Below are positions 30,996 through 39,887 of a stretch of 64,000 bases of DNA, piece after piece. The notes beneath the pieces were generated by a model, which was not told the origin of the DNA, did not search any database, and worked only from the letters and a program-made list of their open reading frames with translations. Both the position numbers and the translations under genes were made by a program. Position 1 is the first letter of the stretch. Each line of letters starts with the position of its first letter. Origin of the DNA: an uncultured Eubacteriales bacterium (GTDB taxonomy: Bacteria > Bacillota > Clostridia > Lachnospirales > Lachnospiraceae); NCBI GenBank assembly GCA_949292785.1, contig CASFBK010000003.1, forward strand, positions 124,001 to 188,000, in the 5' to 3' direction.

Positions 30996-31769
30996 TTAAG
31001 AAATCATTTTAAACAGTCGAATCACTCTTCCGTTCTCGTCTTCCTGCCTTTTCTGCATCATAATCCGATACTGCTCTAACACTTCATTCTTTTTCTGCTC
31101 CGAAATTGCCGGACCATAATCCAAATCCTCAAGGCGGCTGCGGGATGCAGTTGTATTATAAGACGCATAGGAATTATAGCTGATAGCATAATCCAGACGG
31201 TTAGAAGTCACTCCCATATCTGCTCTTGCAGAAGTCACCTTTTCTAACGCCTCGTCTATATCAGAAATATCAAAACTGCCGGTCACATCATAGTCCGCAA
31301 TCCCAAGGGCTGCCAATGTGGAATTCGGCATATTAATCTCCATTCCACTGCCATCCGGATTTGATGCCACATGAGATGCTCCCATGGTTCCGTCCAAAAT
31401 ATTCATGGTATTGAACTGCGTCTGTGATGCAATATCTGAAATGGACTGCTTCAGCTGGTCAATCTCCTGCTGCATCATACTACGCTCTGAATCGCCGTAT
31501 ACTGCTGTATTTGCTGCCTGTACGCTCAATTCCCGGATTCTTTGAAGATTATCGTTAATAGAACCTAATGCACCTTCTGCCACCTTGGTCATATCCTGTG
31601 AAGTTGCTGCGTTACGCTTTCCTACATCATATCCGTTGGACTGCGTCAGAAGCTTCTGCGCTATGGCAAGTCCTGCTGCATCATCTGCCGCAGAATTGAT
31701 TCGTTTTCCACTGGATAACTGACTATAATTACGGTATAAATTCTGACTGCTAATGGATGAAATACTCAT
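30996..31769 (-). CDS. Flagellin-like protein with atypical C-terminus
   Basis: 257 aa. Residues ~1-130 are a clear flagellin N-terminal D0/D1 helix: LSSGKRINSAADDAAGLAIA, then RIRELSVQAANT and TQFNTMNILDG. The C-terminal half keeps only the start of the second D1 helix (ADMGVTSNRLDYAIS). It then ends in a charged segment (EQKKNEVLEQYRIMMQKRQEDENGR) instead of the expected NILAQAGQSMLAQAN-type D0 helix. It therefore may not polymerise like ordinary flagellin. AAAGGAGGGGG precedes ATG; a sigma-A, not sigma-28, promoter is seen. Confidence 0.85.
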   Translation of the reverse strand: MSISSISSQNLYRNYSQLSSGKRINSAADDAAGLAIAQKLLTQSNGYDVGKRNAATSQDMTKVAEGALGSINDNLQRIRELSVQAANTAVYGDSERSMMQQEIDQLKQSISDIASQTQFNTMNILDGTMGASHVASNPDGSGMEINMPNSTLAALGIADYDVTGSFDISDIDEALEKVTSARADMGVTSNRLDYAISYNSYASYNTTASRSRLEDLDYGPAISEQKKNEVLEQYRIMMQKRQEDENGRVIRLFKMIS

Positions 31770-31822
31770 ATGCCCCCTCCTTTCTCTGGGTTCTGCTTAT
31801 CTTTCCGTAAGTTCCTATTTTT

Positions 31823-31851
31823 ATTATAACAAGAATTGGAATGAAGCTCAA
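31823..31851 (-). promoter_or_regulatory. Sigma-A promoter of the flagellin-like gene
   Basis: Minus strand: TTGAGC (31846-31851), 17-bp spacer, TATAAT (31823-31828), about 50 bp upstream of the ATG. Confidence 0.75.
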
Positions 31852-31885
31852 GCACTATCGGTTCATTTATAGACCATCCAACACT

Positions 31886-32977
31886 TTATTTCATACTTAT
31901 GAGCCTTTTCTCTGCCGGTTCGTAAGCCCCACATTTCTTATAATATTTTACGGCCTCTTCCTTTTTTCCAAGACATTCATAGATAACGCCTATATTGTAA
32001 TAAGCGGAATAGGAATTTACGCCTTTGTTCCGGCATTCCTTATGCCGTGTTGCCTTTTGGAATTCCTCAATGGCACGTTCAAAGCGAGCATTGTTCATAT
32101 AAATAAGTCCCATCAGGAACTGAAAATCTGCACTGTTTCCAAATGCCTCATAAATGTTTTCAAAGGAAAGCGCCATTTCTGCCTGTCCACTGTTTAACAG
32201 GGCATAGCCATAGGTCTCTACCATGTCTATGACGTATTCTAATTTCGGATTCAGGTCATAGGAGAGTCCTTTGGAAAAATATTCACATGCTTTCCCATAT
32301 TCCTCCGCCATATAACAGCTTTTTCCAAGCTGATAGAGAACATATGGAATCTGTTGGTTCTCCTGGCCGTTCTCTTTTTCTTCCTGCTGCGCTTCCTCTT
32401 CCAAGCATTCTAATTCCTGCATCAGCAAGGTGAAGTTACGGTTTGCCTTTTCCTTTCGTTCCTCCGGTGTAAGGTCATAACCTGTATGTTCTATGACGAC
32501 AGGCGCCTGATAGGTTTCATATTCGTTACCGTCCATTGCAGTTATCTGCTCATGGATTCTGCCTTCGTAATGGAATTTGTCTTTGGGAAAAATCCGGTTT
32601 ATCCATTCCTGATTCTCCTGCTGCTGTCCATTTCGCGTAAAAATATTTCTCCGGCGAATACGCCCTACTCTATCGGGATATTGTTTTATCATCTGAGACA
32701 GCTTGTCTACGTCTATTTTCTCTAAGAATTCATCACTGTCAATTACCATCACGTATGGATAGGATGCTTTGGATACTGCAAAATTCTTTGCTGCCGCAAA
32801 GTCATTGCACCAGGGAAAATCGTATACATTTTCTGTATACTGCAATGCGATTTCCCGGGTTCCATCTGCGGAACCTGTGTCTGCCACGATAAGTTCAAAA
32901 CCATAGGGCTTTAGACACCTAAGGCAGCTGGCAATATTCTTTTCTTCATTTTTTGTTATGATACAAACAGATAACAT
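31886..32977 (-). CDS. Family 2 glycosyltransferase with C-terminal TPR-like repeats
   Basis: 363 aa. The GT2 fold begins MLSVCIITKNEEKNI and carries ADTGSADGT and the metal-binding VIDSDEF (DxD-like, ~80-86). WNRIF/WINRIF-type acceptor residues follow. After ~215 the chain becomes helical with TPR-like units (LGKSCYMAEEYGKACEYFSKGL, YYNIGVIYECLGKKEEAVKYYKKC). This architecture is common in SunS/EpsE-like glycosyltransferases. AAAGGAA precedes ATG. It is the last gene (in transcription order) of the minus-strand glycosylation island. Sugar and acceptor are unknown. Confidence 0.9.
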   Translation of the reverse strand: MLSVCIITKNEEKNIASCLRCLKPYGFELIVADTGSADGTREIALQYTENVYDFPWCNDFAAAKNFAVSKASYPYVMVIDSDEFLEKIDVDKLSQMIKQYPDRVGRIRRRNIFTRNGQQQENQEWINRIFPKDKFHYEGRIHEQITAMDGNEYETYQAPVVIEHTGYDLTPEERKEKANRNFTLLMQELECLEEEAQQEEKENGQENQQIPYVLYQLGKSCYMAEEYGKACEYFSKGLSYDLNPKLEYVIDMVETYGYALLNSGQAEMALSFENIYEAFGNSADFQFLMGLIYMNNARFERAIEEFQKATRHKECRNKGVNSYSAYYNIGVIYECLGKKEEAVKYYKKCGAYEPAEKRLISMK

Positions 32978-33018
32978 ATGATATTCCTTTATTCATTCAT
33001 GCTTTTCTATATTTATTT

Positions 33019-33852
33019 TCAGATATTAAATTCTTGAAATAGTTTCTCTCTATACTCCTTATCTTTTGATGCACGTTCTAAATCCTCATACTTGTTTTCC
33101 TTCATAAGTAAAAGTGCCAGTTTGCCAAACCTTTTTTCTCCTTTTTCCATTCCTTCACGAGTAGCTTTTTTTGTTATATATTCTTCATATTCAACAGCTT
33201 TCATATACCTCACTCCTACTTCATGATTTTGTTTTACCTTTTCCACAATTTGATGAAGACTGCGGGTGACCTCATTTACTGCATTTTCTTCTCTACTGCT
33301 CTCAAGGTAATGCAACAGCTGATACAATTCTTCGTCACGTTCTACGGTTCCTCTGCTGTATAAAAATACTCTTTTCGCACCGTCCTTTAATGAAATTTCC
33401 GGACTCTCCACACAAAGATTTTCAAACGTATAACACATTCTGTCATAACCAAAAATATCAACGGGAGTGATAAGAATAATCCATACCGGCTTTAATGCCC
33501 CAAACACTTCTCCGGAAAGCAGTAATTTTGAATCTATTAATGCCTGATAATATCTGCTTCTTTGTGGAAGCTCTTTCGTATCATCTTTTTGAATTTCAAT
33601 ATCATATATAACATTCAGTTTCTCAGTTTCCTGTGCCTCTTCCTCGATATAGACATCCATACGGATTCCACGCTTCTTAGGGTCTCCCGTTGTTTCAACT
33701 CTTTGTGTTATTACCTTTACATTTTCAATTTTTCGTTTCAGGATAGTTCCCAATAATAATTTTGCCACCTGGGGACCATATTGTGGATTCCCCAATGTTT
33801 CCTGAAACAAAAAATCATCCATTAAGTCTAAATCTTTCATGCTTTTTGCCAT
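33019..33852 (-). CDS. Rpn-family PD-(D/E)XK nuclease/transposase-like protein
   Basis: 277 aa. It starts with the family-typical DLMDDFLFQETLGNP and has the nuclease core RMDVYIEE...YDIEIQK (~70-100), giving the D...ExQ/K arrangement of Rpn/YhgA-like recombination-promoting nucleases. The RSRYYQALIDSKLL segment follows. The C-terminus is helical and charged, with the REGMEKGEK-type repeat often seen in the family. GGGAGG precedes ATG. These genes usually occur in many copies and move or hypervary; here one interrupts the glycosylation genes. Cellular role is unknown. Confidence 0.88.
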   Translation of the reverse strand: MAKSMKDLDLMDDFLFQETLGNPQYGPQVAKLLLGTILKRKIENVKVITQRVETTGDPKKRGIRMDVYIEEEAQETEKLNVIYDIEIQKDDTKELPQRSRYYQALIDSKLLLSGEVFGALKPVWIILITPVDIFGYDRMCYTFENLCVESPEISLKDGAKRVFLYSRGTVERDEELYQLLHYLESSREENAVNEVTRSLHQIVEKVKQNHEVGVRYMKAVEYEEYITKKATREGMEKGEKRFGKLALLLMKENKYEDLERASKDKEYREKLFQEFNI

Positions 33853-34130
33853 ACATTTCCTCCCTTTTCAGAATGGAAATGTCTTGTCTAATAGTATTAT
33901 AAGCAATCTCGCTCCTTCTTGCAAGACACTTCCCCTCTGCGTTTTATAATTTATTATCTCGTGAATCATTGTGGATTACACTTGGATGATGCACCTATAT
34001 AGCGCACCAATAGAATTGATATATTTGTCATTATACATTGCTTTACAGACGATAGCAAGCAGATTTTAATATTACTAATACATGTAGATGGTGCACCTTT
34101 GAAGCGCACCATCATTAATCCATGATATAC
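33853..34130. other. Intergenic region with paired GCACC...GCGCACC dyads
   Basis: Two related imperfect palindromes occur: 33985-34010 and 34087-34113 (GATGGTGCAC, 7-nt spacer, GCGCACCATC). They lie about 100 bp apart between the DUF4422 gene and the Rpn-nuclease gene. No T-tract follows, so they could be operators or hairpins. No gene is seen. Confidence 0.55.
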
Positions 34131-35699
34131 TTATAATTGTTCCTTCAGATATCCCCAAAAGGTTAATTCCTGTGTAATGGTTCTTTCCTCCGCCTCCATT
34201 CTCCAGTTCAGCTTAAAGAAATTCACTTTCTGAGTCCAGTCCTGATACTTTTTTGCATCAAATTTTCGATTCAGATTTTTCTGCAATTCGAAGACGGAAG
34301 CATCACTTACCGGACATTCCTCAATACCCTTTCGCACCTCCGGAAATGTCTCATATTCCAGAGCAATGACATCATCCATCCAAAAATCATTAATCAGGGA
34401 ATCATTTACTTCCCAATAGACCCAAAGCCCTTCCATTAGAAAACGGGCAAACAGGCTTTTGGGCGGTACCCGCAATGCATTGCAGGACCATCTGCCCTGC
34501 GTAATATCCGATTTCCAAATGTAGGTAGGATATTTTAATGTCCAAAAGCGGTCTTTTTCAAAAAGTGAGTCTTTTATGTTTCCACTGACATAATAGGTAG
34601 CATCCAACCATAATCCGCCATAACGGTATAACAATTCTGCACGCAGCATATCGGATAAGTGAGTCAGTGTTATCTTGCCTTCCTGAAACTTCTTAATAAC
34701 GGTATCGGTAAACGTTACATATTCCATACAGTTTTCCAGCGTAATCAACCGTAAAACTGCCTTTTCCTCTGGAATGTTCTTCCGAATACTATTAATACAG
34801 GTCTTTACAAGCTCCGGCGCTGTATCTTCTCCCTGCCACCAGCACACCCAGACCGGTATTTTCCCCTCAAAGTCATCCTTCTGATAAAAATCTTCTGCCA
34901 GGCTCTTTACCGAATCTATGGAATTGGCATAAGAATCATAAATCTGAAGCAGTGGTTTTAACGTGGTCTTCATGTATTGATATTTTAACTGCATCCCCTT
35001 TATGTCATTTAAGAAATCCTTTGTTTCTATCATTTTTACCTGTTCTTCTCTGATAGAATATTCCTGCTTAAGAAGCCAGACACGGAATAAACGCTCTGAC
35101 AAAAAGCCCATAACACGCCCCTGATAAGCGTCATACTTTGTAAAATCAATTCTTTTTTCTGCTTCAAACAAAATATCAAAAAGCCATGTGCAATATGCGT
35201 CAAATATTTCTTTTCTAGTAATCCACATATTTCCCATAGAAATCAGGTTCGATTTCATGGCAACCTGAAATGCTTCTGTATATTCCGGATATTTTTCCTC
35301 TATAATCTCACCGCACAAAAGCAAATCCTCAATATCATGCCTTGCCGCATAATGTGTTTCCATGCTGCCCTCTTCGGAGCATCTGCTATCCGGTATTATC
35401 ATGGAATATTTCTTTAAGACCTCTTCCACATATTCTTTTTCCAGAATCTGTTCGTCCTTTACAAAAAATCTTCTGTAATGGCAGATTCCTACAATATCAC
35501 AGCTTACATTTTTCCAAAGCCAATACAATCCGGTCAGTTCACAATACCTGTCATTTTTTTCAGAGATAGACGCTCCTGCATCATCTCCCTGATAACCTAA
35601 GTCTTCCTTCCCTTTTCTTCCCACATGAAGCGGAATATAAATGTCATTTTCGATTGGCGCTATCTGCTTATGTGTCATGACATAAATCCTTGTGTCCAT
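34131..35699 (-). CDS. Two-domain glycosyltransferase: DUF4422 plus Gly_transf_sug/capsular-type
   Basis: 522 aa. The N-terminal half (~1-235) matches DUF4422 (YVMTHKQ...IYIPLHVGRKG, then SEKNDRYCELTGLYWLWKN and GICHYRRFF), a putative glycosyltransferase family. The C-terminal half (~275-500) has IPVWVCWWQGEDTAPELVK and a DxD-like metal site in RYGGLWLDATYYVSG, as in mannosyl/capsular transferases. Two transferase units in one chain suggest sequential sugar additions. AGGAGGCGGCGT precedes ATG. It follows a small unrecognised gene by 10 nt. Confidence 0.87.
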   Translation of the reverse strand: MDTRIYVMTHKQIAPIENDIYIPLHVGRKGKEDLGYQGDDAGASISEKNDRYCELTGLYWLWKNVSCDIVGICHYRRFFVKDEQILEKEYVEEVLKKYSMIIPDSRCSEEGSMETHYAARHDIEDLLLCGEIIEEKYPEYTEAFQVAMKSNLISMGNMWITRKEIFDAYCTWLFDILFEAEKRIDFTKYDAYQGRVMGFLSERLFRVWLLKQEYSIREEQVKMIETKDFLNDIKGMQLKYQYMKTTLKPLLQIYDSYANSIDSVKSLAEDFYQKDDFEGKIPVWVCWWQGEDTAPELVKTCINSIRKNIPEEKAVLRLITLENCMEYVTFTDTVIKKFQEGKITLTHLSDMLRAELLYRYGGLWLDATYYVSGNIKDSLFEKDRFWTLKYPTYIWKSDITQGRWSCNALRVPPKSLFARFLMEGLWVYWEVNDSLINDFWMDDVIALEYETFPEVRKGIEECPVSDASVFELQKNLNRKFDAKKYQDWTQKVNFFKLNWRMEAEERTITQELTFWGYLKEQL

Positions 35700-35709
35700 A
35701 CGCCGCCTC

Positions 35710-36177
35710 CTACAATATTATAAAACTATATGACTTATCATCAATGGTGATTGGTGTCTCTGTTTTAAACTTTACTAACCTTTTTACTTCTTCCATATTC
35801 CAGTCGGTCAAAAAAAAGGAAACATGCGCAGATAACCACTTCCACATCTGCACACTTTCTTCTCTCTCAACACAATGTTCTAACTGCAACACCATTGCCA
35901 GCTCATATGTCTGATTATTTTCCGGCAAGAAAAATTCATCGGGTTGATAAACGGAATCGTATATGGTATTCCAGATAGGACAATCTATCTCGGTAAAAAA
36001 ATCTATCCCTGTTAATTTCTTTTCCCGTGAAATCTCCTTATCTTTTATCTGACGCGACACAGCACCGATTCTTTTTAAGAACATTCCGACGTCCAAAATA
36101 CGGTCTACCTCTGTCCGGTCAATTATTTCAAAAAAGGCATACATATCTGTTTCATTCGTAAGTATCATTTTGTCCAT
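35710..36177 (-). CDS. Unrecognised 155-aa protein in glycosylation operon
   Basis: I do not recognise this protein. It is soluble with no signal peptide. The opening EVDRILDVGMFLKRIGAVSRQ vaguely recalls motif I of Rossmann methyltransferases (ILDVG), but the glycine-rich loop is absent. The rest is mixed helix/strand, with a Trp-rich stretch (SVQMWKWLSAHVSFFLTDWN). It overlaps the upstream GT4 gene by 13 nt and is followed by the DUF4422 gene after 10 nt, so it is translated as part of the operon. It may be a degenerate methyltransferase remnant or an accessory subunit. Confidence 0.7.
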   Translation of the reverse strand: MDKMILTNETDMYAFFEIIDRTEVDRILDVGMFLKRIGAVSRQIKDKEISREKKLTGIDFFTEIDCPIWNTIYDSVYQPDEFFLPENNQTYELAMVLQLEHCVEREESVQMWKWLSAHVSFFLTDWNMEEVKRLVKFKTETPITIDDKSYSFIIL

Positions 36178-37250
36178 CCTGCACTCTCTTCTCCAAACAG
36201 CTCTGACACGCTCTTTCTAAAAACATCTTCTGAAAACACCTGCTCATATATCCGTCTTCCAGCCGCCGCAACAGGTGTCAGTTCTCCGTACATATCAATA
36301 ACGATAAGAATTCGTTTTACCAATTCTTCTACATTTTCTGATGGAAAAACAAAGGCGCTTTTACAATCCTGCAAATATCGGGAAACCCCTGTTCTGTCCG
36401 AGCAGATACAAAGCTTAGATAACATCATTCCTTCTACAATGCAGGCATTGGTGGCATCTTCTCTTGACGGCGCAATCAGACAATCCATCTCCCCCATGAT
36501 TTCTAACATTTCATCATGCTTTACCGGACGTAAATAATGTACATTTCCCCATTGCTGTTCCAATGCTTTGATAATCTTATAGGTAGGAATCATATCTTCT
36601 TCCACATGTCCCATAAAGAAAAATTCTGCACGTTCCAGATATTGCTGTGGAAGCTGCATTAATGCCTTTAACAAAATATCCTGTCCCTTAATGGGGTCAA
36701 AATAAAATGACGGCAGCAAAAATGAAATCTTATCTTCCCTTGTCATCCTATGCTTTGATATCCCTTCCCCCGCTACGTCTTTTACACCGAAATTCAGTAC
36801 CTTGGAATGGTAACCATAGGTGTCTAATATATAATCGTGCACCAACTGTCCTGCCGAAAAAACTCTGACATTACTTTTTATATTTTCCCAAAAGCAAGGC
36901 GGCATCATCTGCTGATATAATTTAAAATATGCCGACGGTTCATGAATCCACCAGTATACAGGAATATCTTTTCCGCTTAATGTTTCTACCAGCGGAATCA
37001 TTTGCAAAGTGTTCAAAAAGACCGTATCGTATTGGTTCCGAATATCCTGCAAAAATGCTTCTGACTCCATGGCTGCCTCTATCATGACAGGGATGTCTGC
37101 TTCTTCGAGACTTTCACGCATTTCTCCCTCTAGTTTTGAGACCACTGTAATTTCCCAGTCATTTGCTTTTTGTATTACTAAAAGATTTTTTAAAACGCCG
37201 ATTCCCCCCGCTGCTTCTAAGCAGGGCAGTAATACTAATACTTTTTTCAT
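36165..37250 (-). CDS. GT-B (family 4-like) glycosyltransferase
   Basis: 361 aa. It starts with the GT4 N-domain KKVLVLLPCLEAAGGIGVL. The C-domain shows SFYFDPIKGQDILLKAL, FMGHVEED, and the donor-binding region IAPSREDATNACIVEGMMLSK with the ExxxxxxE spacing. ATG at 37250 is used; a GTG 6 nt upstream is also in frame. It starts 2 nt after the stop of the GT2-methyltransferase gene, indicating tight coupling. Confidence 0.9.
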   Translation of the reverse strand: MKKVLVLLPCLEAAGGIGVLKNLLVIQKANDWEITVVSKLEGEMRESLEEADIPVMIEAAMESEAFLQDIRNQYDTVFLNTLQMIPLVETLSGKDIPVYWWIHEPSAYFKLYQQMMPPCFWENIKSNVRVFSAGQLVHDYILDTYGYHSKVLNFGVKDVAGEGISKHRMTREDKISFLLPSFYFDPIKGQDILLKALMQLPQQYLERAEFFFMGHVEEDMIPTYKIIKALEQQWGNVHYLRPVKHDEMLEIMGEMDCLIAPSREDATNACIVEGMMLSKLCICSDRTGVSRYLQDCKSAFVFPSENVEELVKRILIVIDMYGELTPVAAAGRRIYEQVFSEDVFRKSVSELFGEESAGWTK

Positions 37251-37252
37251 AC

Positions 37253-38716
37253 TCACCCTCTCACTTCCGCTGAAAATACAAACTTCTCTGCTTCATACAA
37301 AACACGTTCTGAGGGGTCTGTCTGCTGCATCATTCTTCTCAATTCTTCCAGCTCCCTTTGATTGCACATCACGGGGCGGTAATTAAATTCCTTTAGTTCC
37401 AAACCACATCGGTTAAATAGACCTACAATTTCTTCTAATGTAAATCCATCTCCTGACCGACGAACACACTGACGGTTATACACAGAAACCAGCAATTTTC
37501 CATATGGTTTTGCACATCGCGCTGCCTTTATCAACAGCTTCTCAGAGGCATCATTATGTTTCAAGACATCATCCAATATGATATAATCATATGTTTCTTT
37601 TATTTCTGTTTCCAAAATATCTCCCATTTGTACCGGAACGACTTGCTTTGCCAGCTTCACCAGCTTTTCCTTCTTCTCTATCCCCTGCACCTTGACCTTT
37701 GGATATTTACTTTGAATCCTTGCCAGCGTTGCTCCCAGTTTACAACCAATTTCTAATACGGAAGCTTCGGCTTCTCTCGGCTTTATCATATCCACCAATG
37801 CAGACTCTACATAGCTGTATGGAATAAAGTCTATCCCATATTTATCCGCCAGTTTTTTCTGATTTTCCAGCAACAGCTTCGTGTATTTCTCCTGTTTTTT
37901 CCCAAAGGAGCTTCCTCCGTAATGGAAAATAAAACTATTTTTGCACAGCAATAATTGATATCCGTTTTGCAGCAAGCGAATACTTAAGTCGTTATCTTCA
38001 TAATTTCCCGGGAAAAAGCGGTTGTCCAATACTTCCGGTAACGGTTCCTTATCCTTTCCTTCTGCCTGCATTATCTTATCCAGCGCAGTCCGTTTCATCA
38101 GCATGGCAAAGCCAACCAGCCAGCCTTTCTTCTCATAAGGATATTCCATGTATACATTATTTTGTTCCGCAAATGCCAGCCACGCTTCTACGGTTTCAAG
38201 CTGTTGCGGCACCTGCTGATAGTTTACCACATTGTTAGAAACACTACCTGTCGCACCAACGTTTTCATCCGAATAAAGTCCCATGCGAAGCCAGAACAGG
38301 GCATCTCTTGGAACGATTGTGTCGTTATTCAATAAGAAAATGTCCGCGTCTTTTTCTGCTGCTGCAATTCCCTGATTGCAGGCATAAGGAAATCCCTTAT
38401 TTTCCTCGTTTTTAATTAAAATAATATCCTCCTGCTTTGCTAACCAGGAAACACTCTCATCCGATGACCCGTTGTCCACAACAATGATTTGATAAGTGTC
38501 CGCCAAATTATTCTTCCGTATGCTTTCGATACATGCTTTCGTCAATTCCTTATTATTGTAAGAGATTATTACAATCGCAGTTTTTGCAACCGTAACCTCT
38601 CCGGTCTGTTTCAGTTTTTCCAATTCTGCCTTGTACTCTGCCGCCTGTCCTTCTGTCCCGGCATGAAAAAACTTGTTTTCCAAATATAAATAGGTCTGAT
38701 TTTTATTATATTCCAT
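37253..38716 (-). CDS. Family 2 glycosyltransferase fused to a SAM methyltransferase
   Basis: 487 aa. Residues ~45-300 form a rhamnosyltransferase-like GT2 domain: AIVIISYNNKELTKACIESI, VVDNGSSDES, LLNNDTIV, and a later NYEDNDLSIRL acidic site. Residues ~310-420 form a class I methyltransferase domain: VLEIGCKLGATLARI and YDYIILDDVLKH. Such fusions occur where a sugar is added and then O- or N-methylated. ATG at 38716 is 2 nt after the previous stop; a GTG 3 nt upstream is possible. Confidence 0.88.
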   Translation of the reverse strand: MEYNKNQTYLYLENKFFHAGTEGQAAEYKAELEKLKQTGEVTVAKTAIVIISYNNKELTKACIESIRKNNLADTYQIIVVDNGSSDESVSWLAKQEDIILIKNEENKGFPYACNQGIAAAEKDADIFLLNNDTIVPRDALFWLRMGLYSDENVGATGSVSNNVVNYQQVPQQLETVEAWLAFAEQNNVYMEYPYEKKGWLVGFAMLMKRTALDKIMQAEGKDKEPLPEVLDNRFFPGNYEDNDLSIRLLQNGYQLLLCKNSFIFHYGGSSFGKKQEKYTKLLLENQKKLADKYGIDFIPYSYVESALVDMIKPREAEASVLEIGCKLGATLARIQSKYPKVKVQGIEKKEKLVKLAKQVVPVQMGDILETEIKETYDYIILDDVLKHNDASEKLLIKAARCAKPYGKLLVSVYNRQCVRRSGDGFTLEEIVGLFNRCGLELKEFNYRPVMCNQRELEELRRMMQQTDPSERVLYEAEKFVFSAEVRG

Positions 38717-38718
38717 CA

Positions 38719-39876
38719 CTATGCCCCGCCAACCATTTCAAACATTTTCTTCAGTAACACATCATAAGAAAATTCTTCCTGAACCTTCTTCCAGCCGCGA
38801 TATGCAATTTCCTGCCGTTCTTCGTCATGTTCCAGGTAATAAGCTGCCTTTGTCAGCATATCTTCCTTACTTTCAAACAAAACCACTTCCTGCCCGTCCA
38901 CAAAGTATTCCGCCAGTTCCGGCTGATAATTGGATAACAGAAAACCGCCTGCTCCCATAATGTCCAGAGCCCGCAGTGGAATTCCGCTGATAATGGAACG
39001 AAGCGTAATATTCAGGTTTATTTTTGAACGCCGAAATACCTGCGGCATTTCCACGTCATAAGTAACAATACCGCCAGCCTGTGCACCCGGTATCAGGCTC
39101 ACATCAGAGCTGGTATACAGGGTAAACCTACTTCTCTCTGCCAACGCCGATATCAGGTTCTTTCTTTCCCGATAAGTGATTTCCGCATTTATCATGTCTG
39201 CATATAATTGCTTTGCACCAACCAGATAAGAGGCATCCAGATTCATCTGTACATACTTTTCTATCTCTTCTGTTACCTTATCTGTCAAGGTATCCATTAC
39301 CAGATTATAACCGTAAATCTTTTGCTGGGCTTCCGCGATTCCGTCTATGTAACCCTTCAAATAATCCGGCAGATAATTTATCTGGCGATACAGATTCTTC
39401 TCATAGAGGCTACCTACAAAGCTGATATCCTGCTGATATTCTGCTCCTCCCGAAAACGCGCCTAACAGCTTGTTAAGCCGAACCGTATTCACCGGCAAAG
39501 GAAGATGATACAGATGGGATGGCTTGATACATCTTAGCTGTTCATACTGCGCCTTGTCGAAAACAAATACACTTGCGTACTCGCTTTGCACCGCCGGGGA
39601 AAACAAGGTGGAATGAGGCATATCATATATCCATGAAATATATCTCTTTTGTAAGCGCTGTGCGGACTTTGCTATAATAGGAAAAAAATCGAAAGATAAA
39701 AAGATATCACAGCCCTGCTCTAAAAATATTCGTTCCAAATTAACGGTAAACACCTCATCCTCTTCGTAATTACCCAGAGGAATATGGCACTTTACCACAG
39801 TATGGCCTAATCTGGCCAAAGCCTCCATCATGTCATTTTCTGAATTTTCAAACCAGGTATAATAAAAAATTTTCAT
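38719..39876 (-). CDS. CgeB/DUF3880-type glycosyltransferase
   Basis: 385 aa, GT-B fold. The N-domain (MKIFYYTWFENSENDMMEALARLGH...) has the family's YISWIYDMPHSTLFSP motif and FVFDKAQYEQLR. The middle carries DISFVGSLYEKN. The C-domain has SKINLNITLRSI, then GIPLRALDIMGAGGFLLSNYQ. Three close paralogues lie on the plus strand at 53180-56727. GGGAAAG precedes ATG. It probably transfers a hexose in the flagellar glycan; the substrate is not predictable. Confidence 0.9.
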   Translation of the reverse strand: MKIFYYTWFENSENDMMEALARLGHTVVKCHIPLGNYEEDEVFTVNLERIFLEQGCDIFLSFDFFPIIAKSAQRLQKRYISWIYDMPHSTLFSPAVQSEYASVFVFDKAQYEQLRCIKPSHLYHLPLPVNTVRLNKLLGAFSGGAEYQQDISFVGSLYEKNLYRQINYLPDYLKGYIDGIAEAQQKIYGYNLVMDTLTDKVTEEIEKYVQMNLDASYLVGAKQLYADMINAEITYRERKNLISALAERSRFTLYTSSDVSLIPGAQAGGIVTYDVEMPQVFRRSKINLNITLRSIISGIPLRALDIMGAGGFLLSNYQPELAEYFVDGQEVVLFESKEDMLTKAAYYLEHDEERQEIAYRGWKKVQEEFSYDVLLKKMFEMVGGA

Positions 39877-39887
39877 AAATCTTTCCC

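Noticed and set aside
31846..31866. ACCGATAG on the minus strand before the flagellin-like gene as a sigma-28 -10
   Set aside because: No TAAA-like -35 at 15 bp; the adjacent TTGAGC-17-TATAAT promoter explains expression better.
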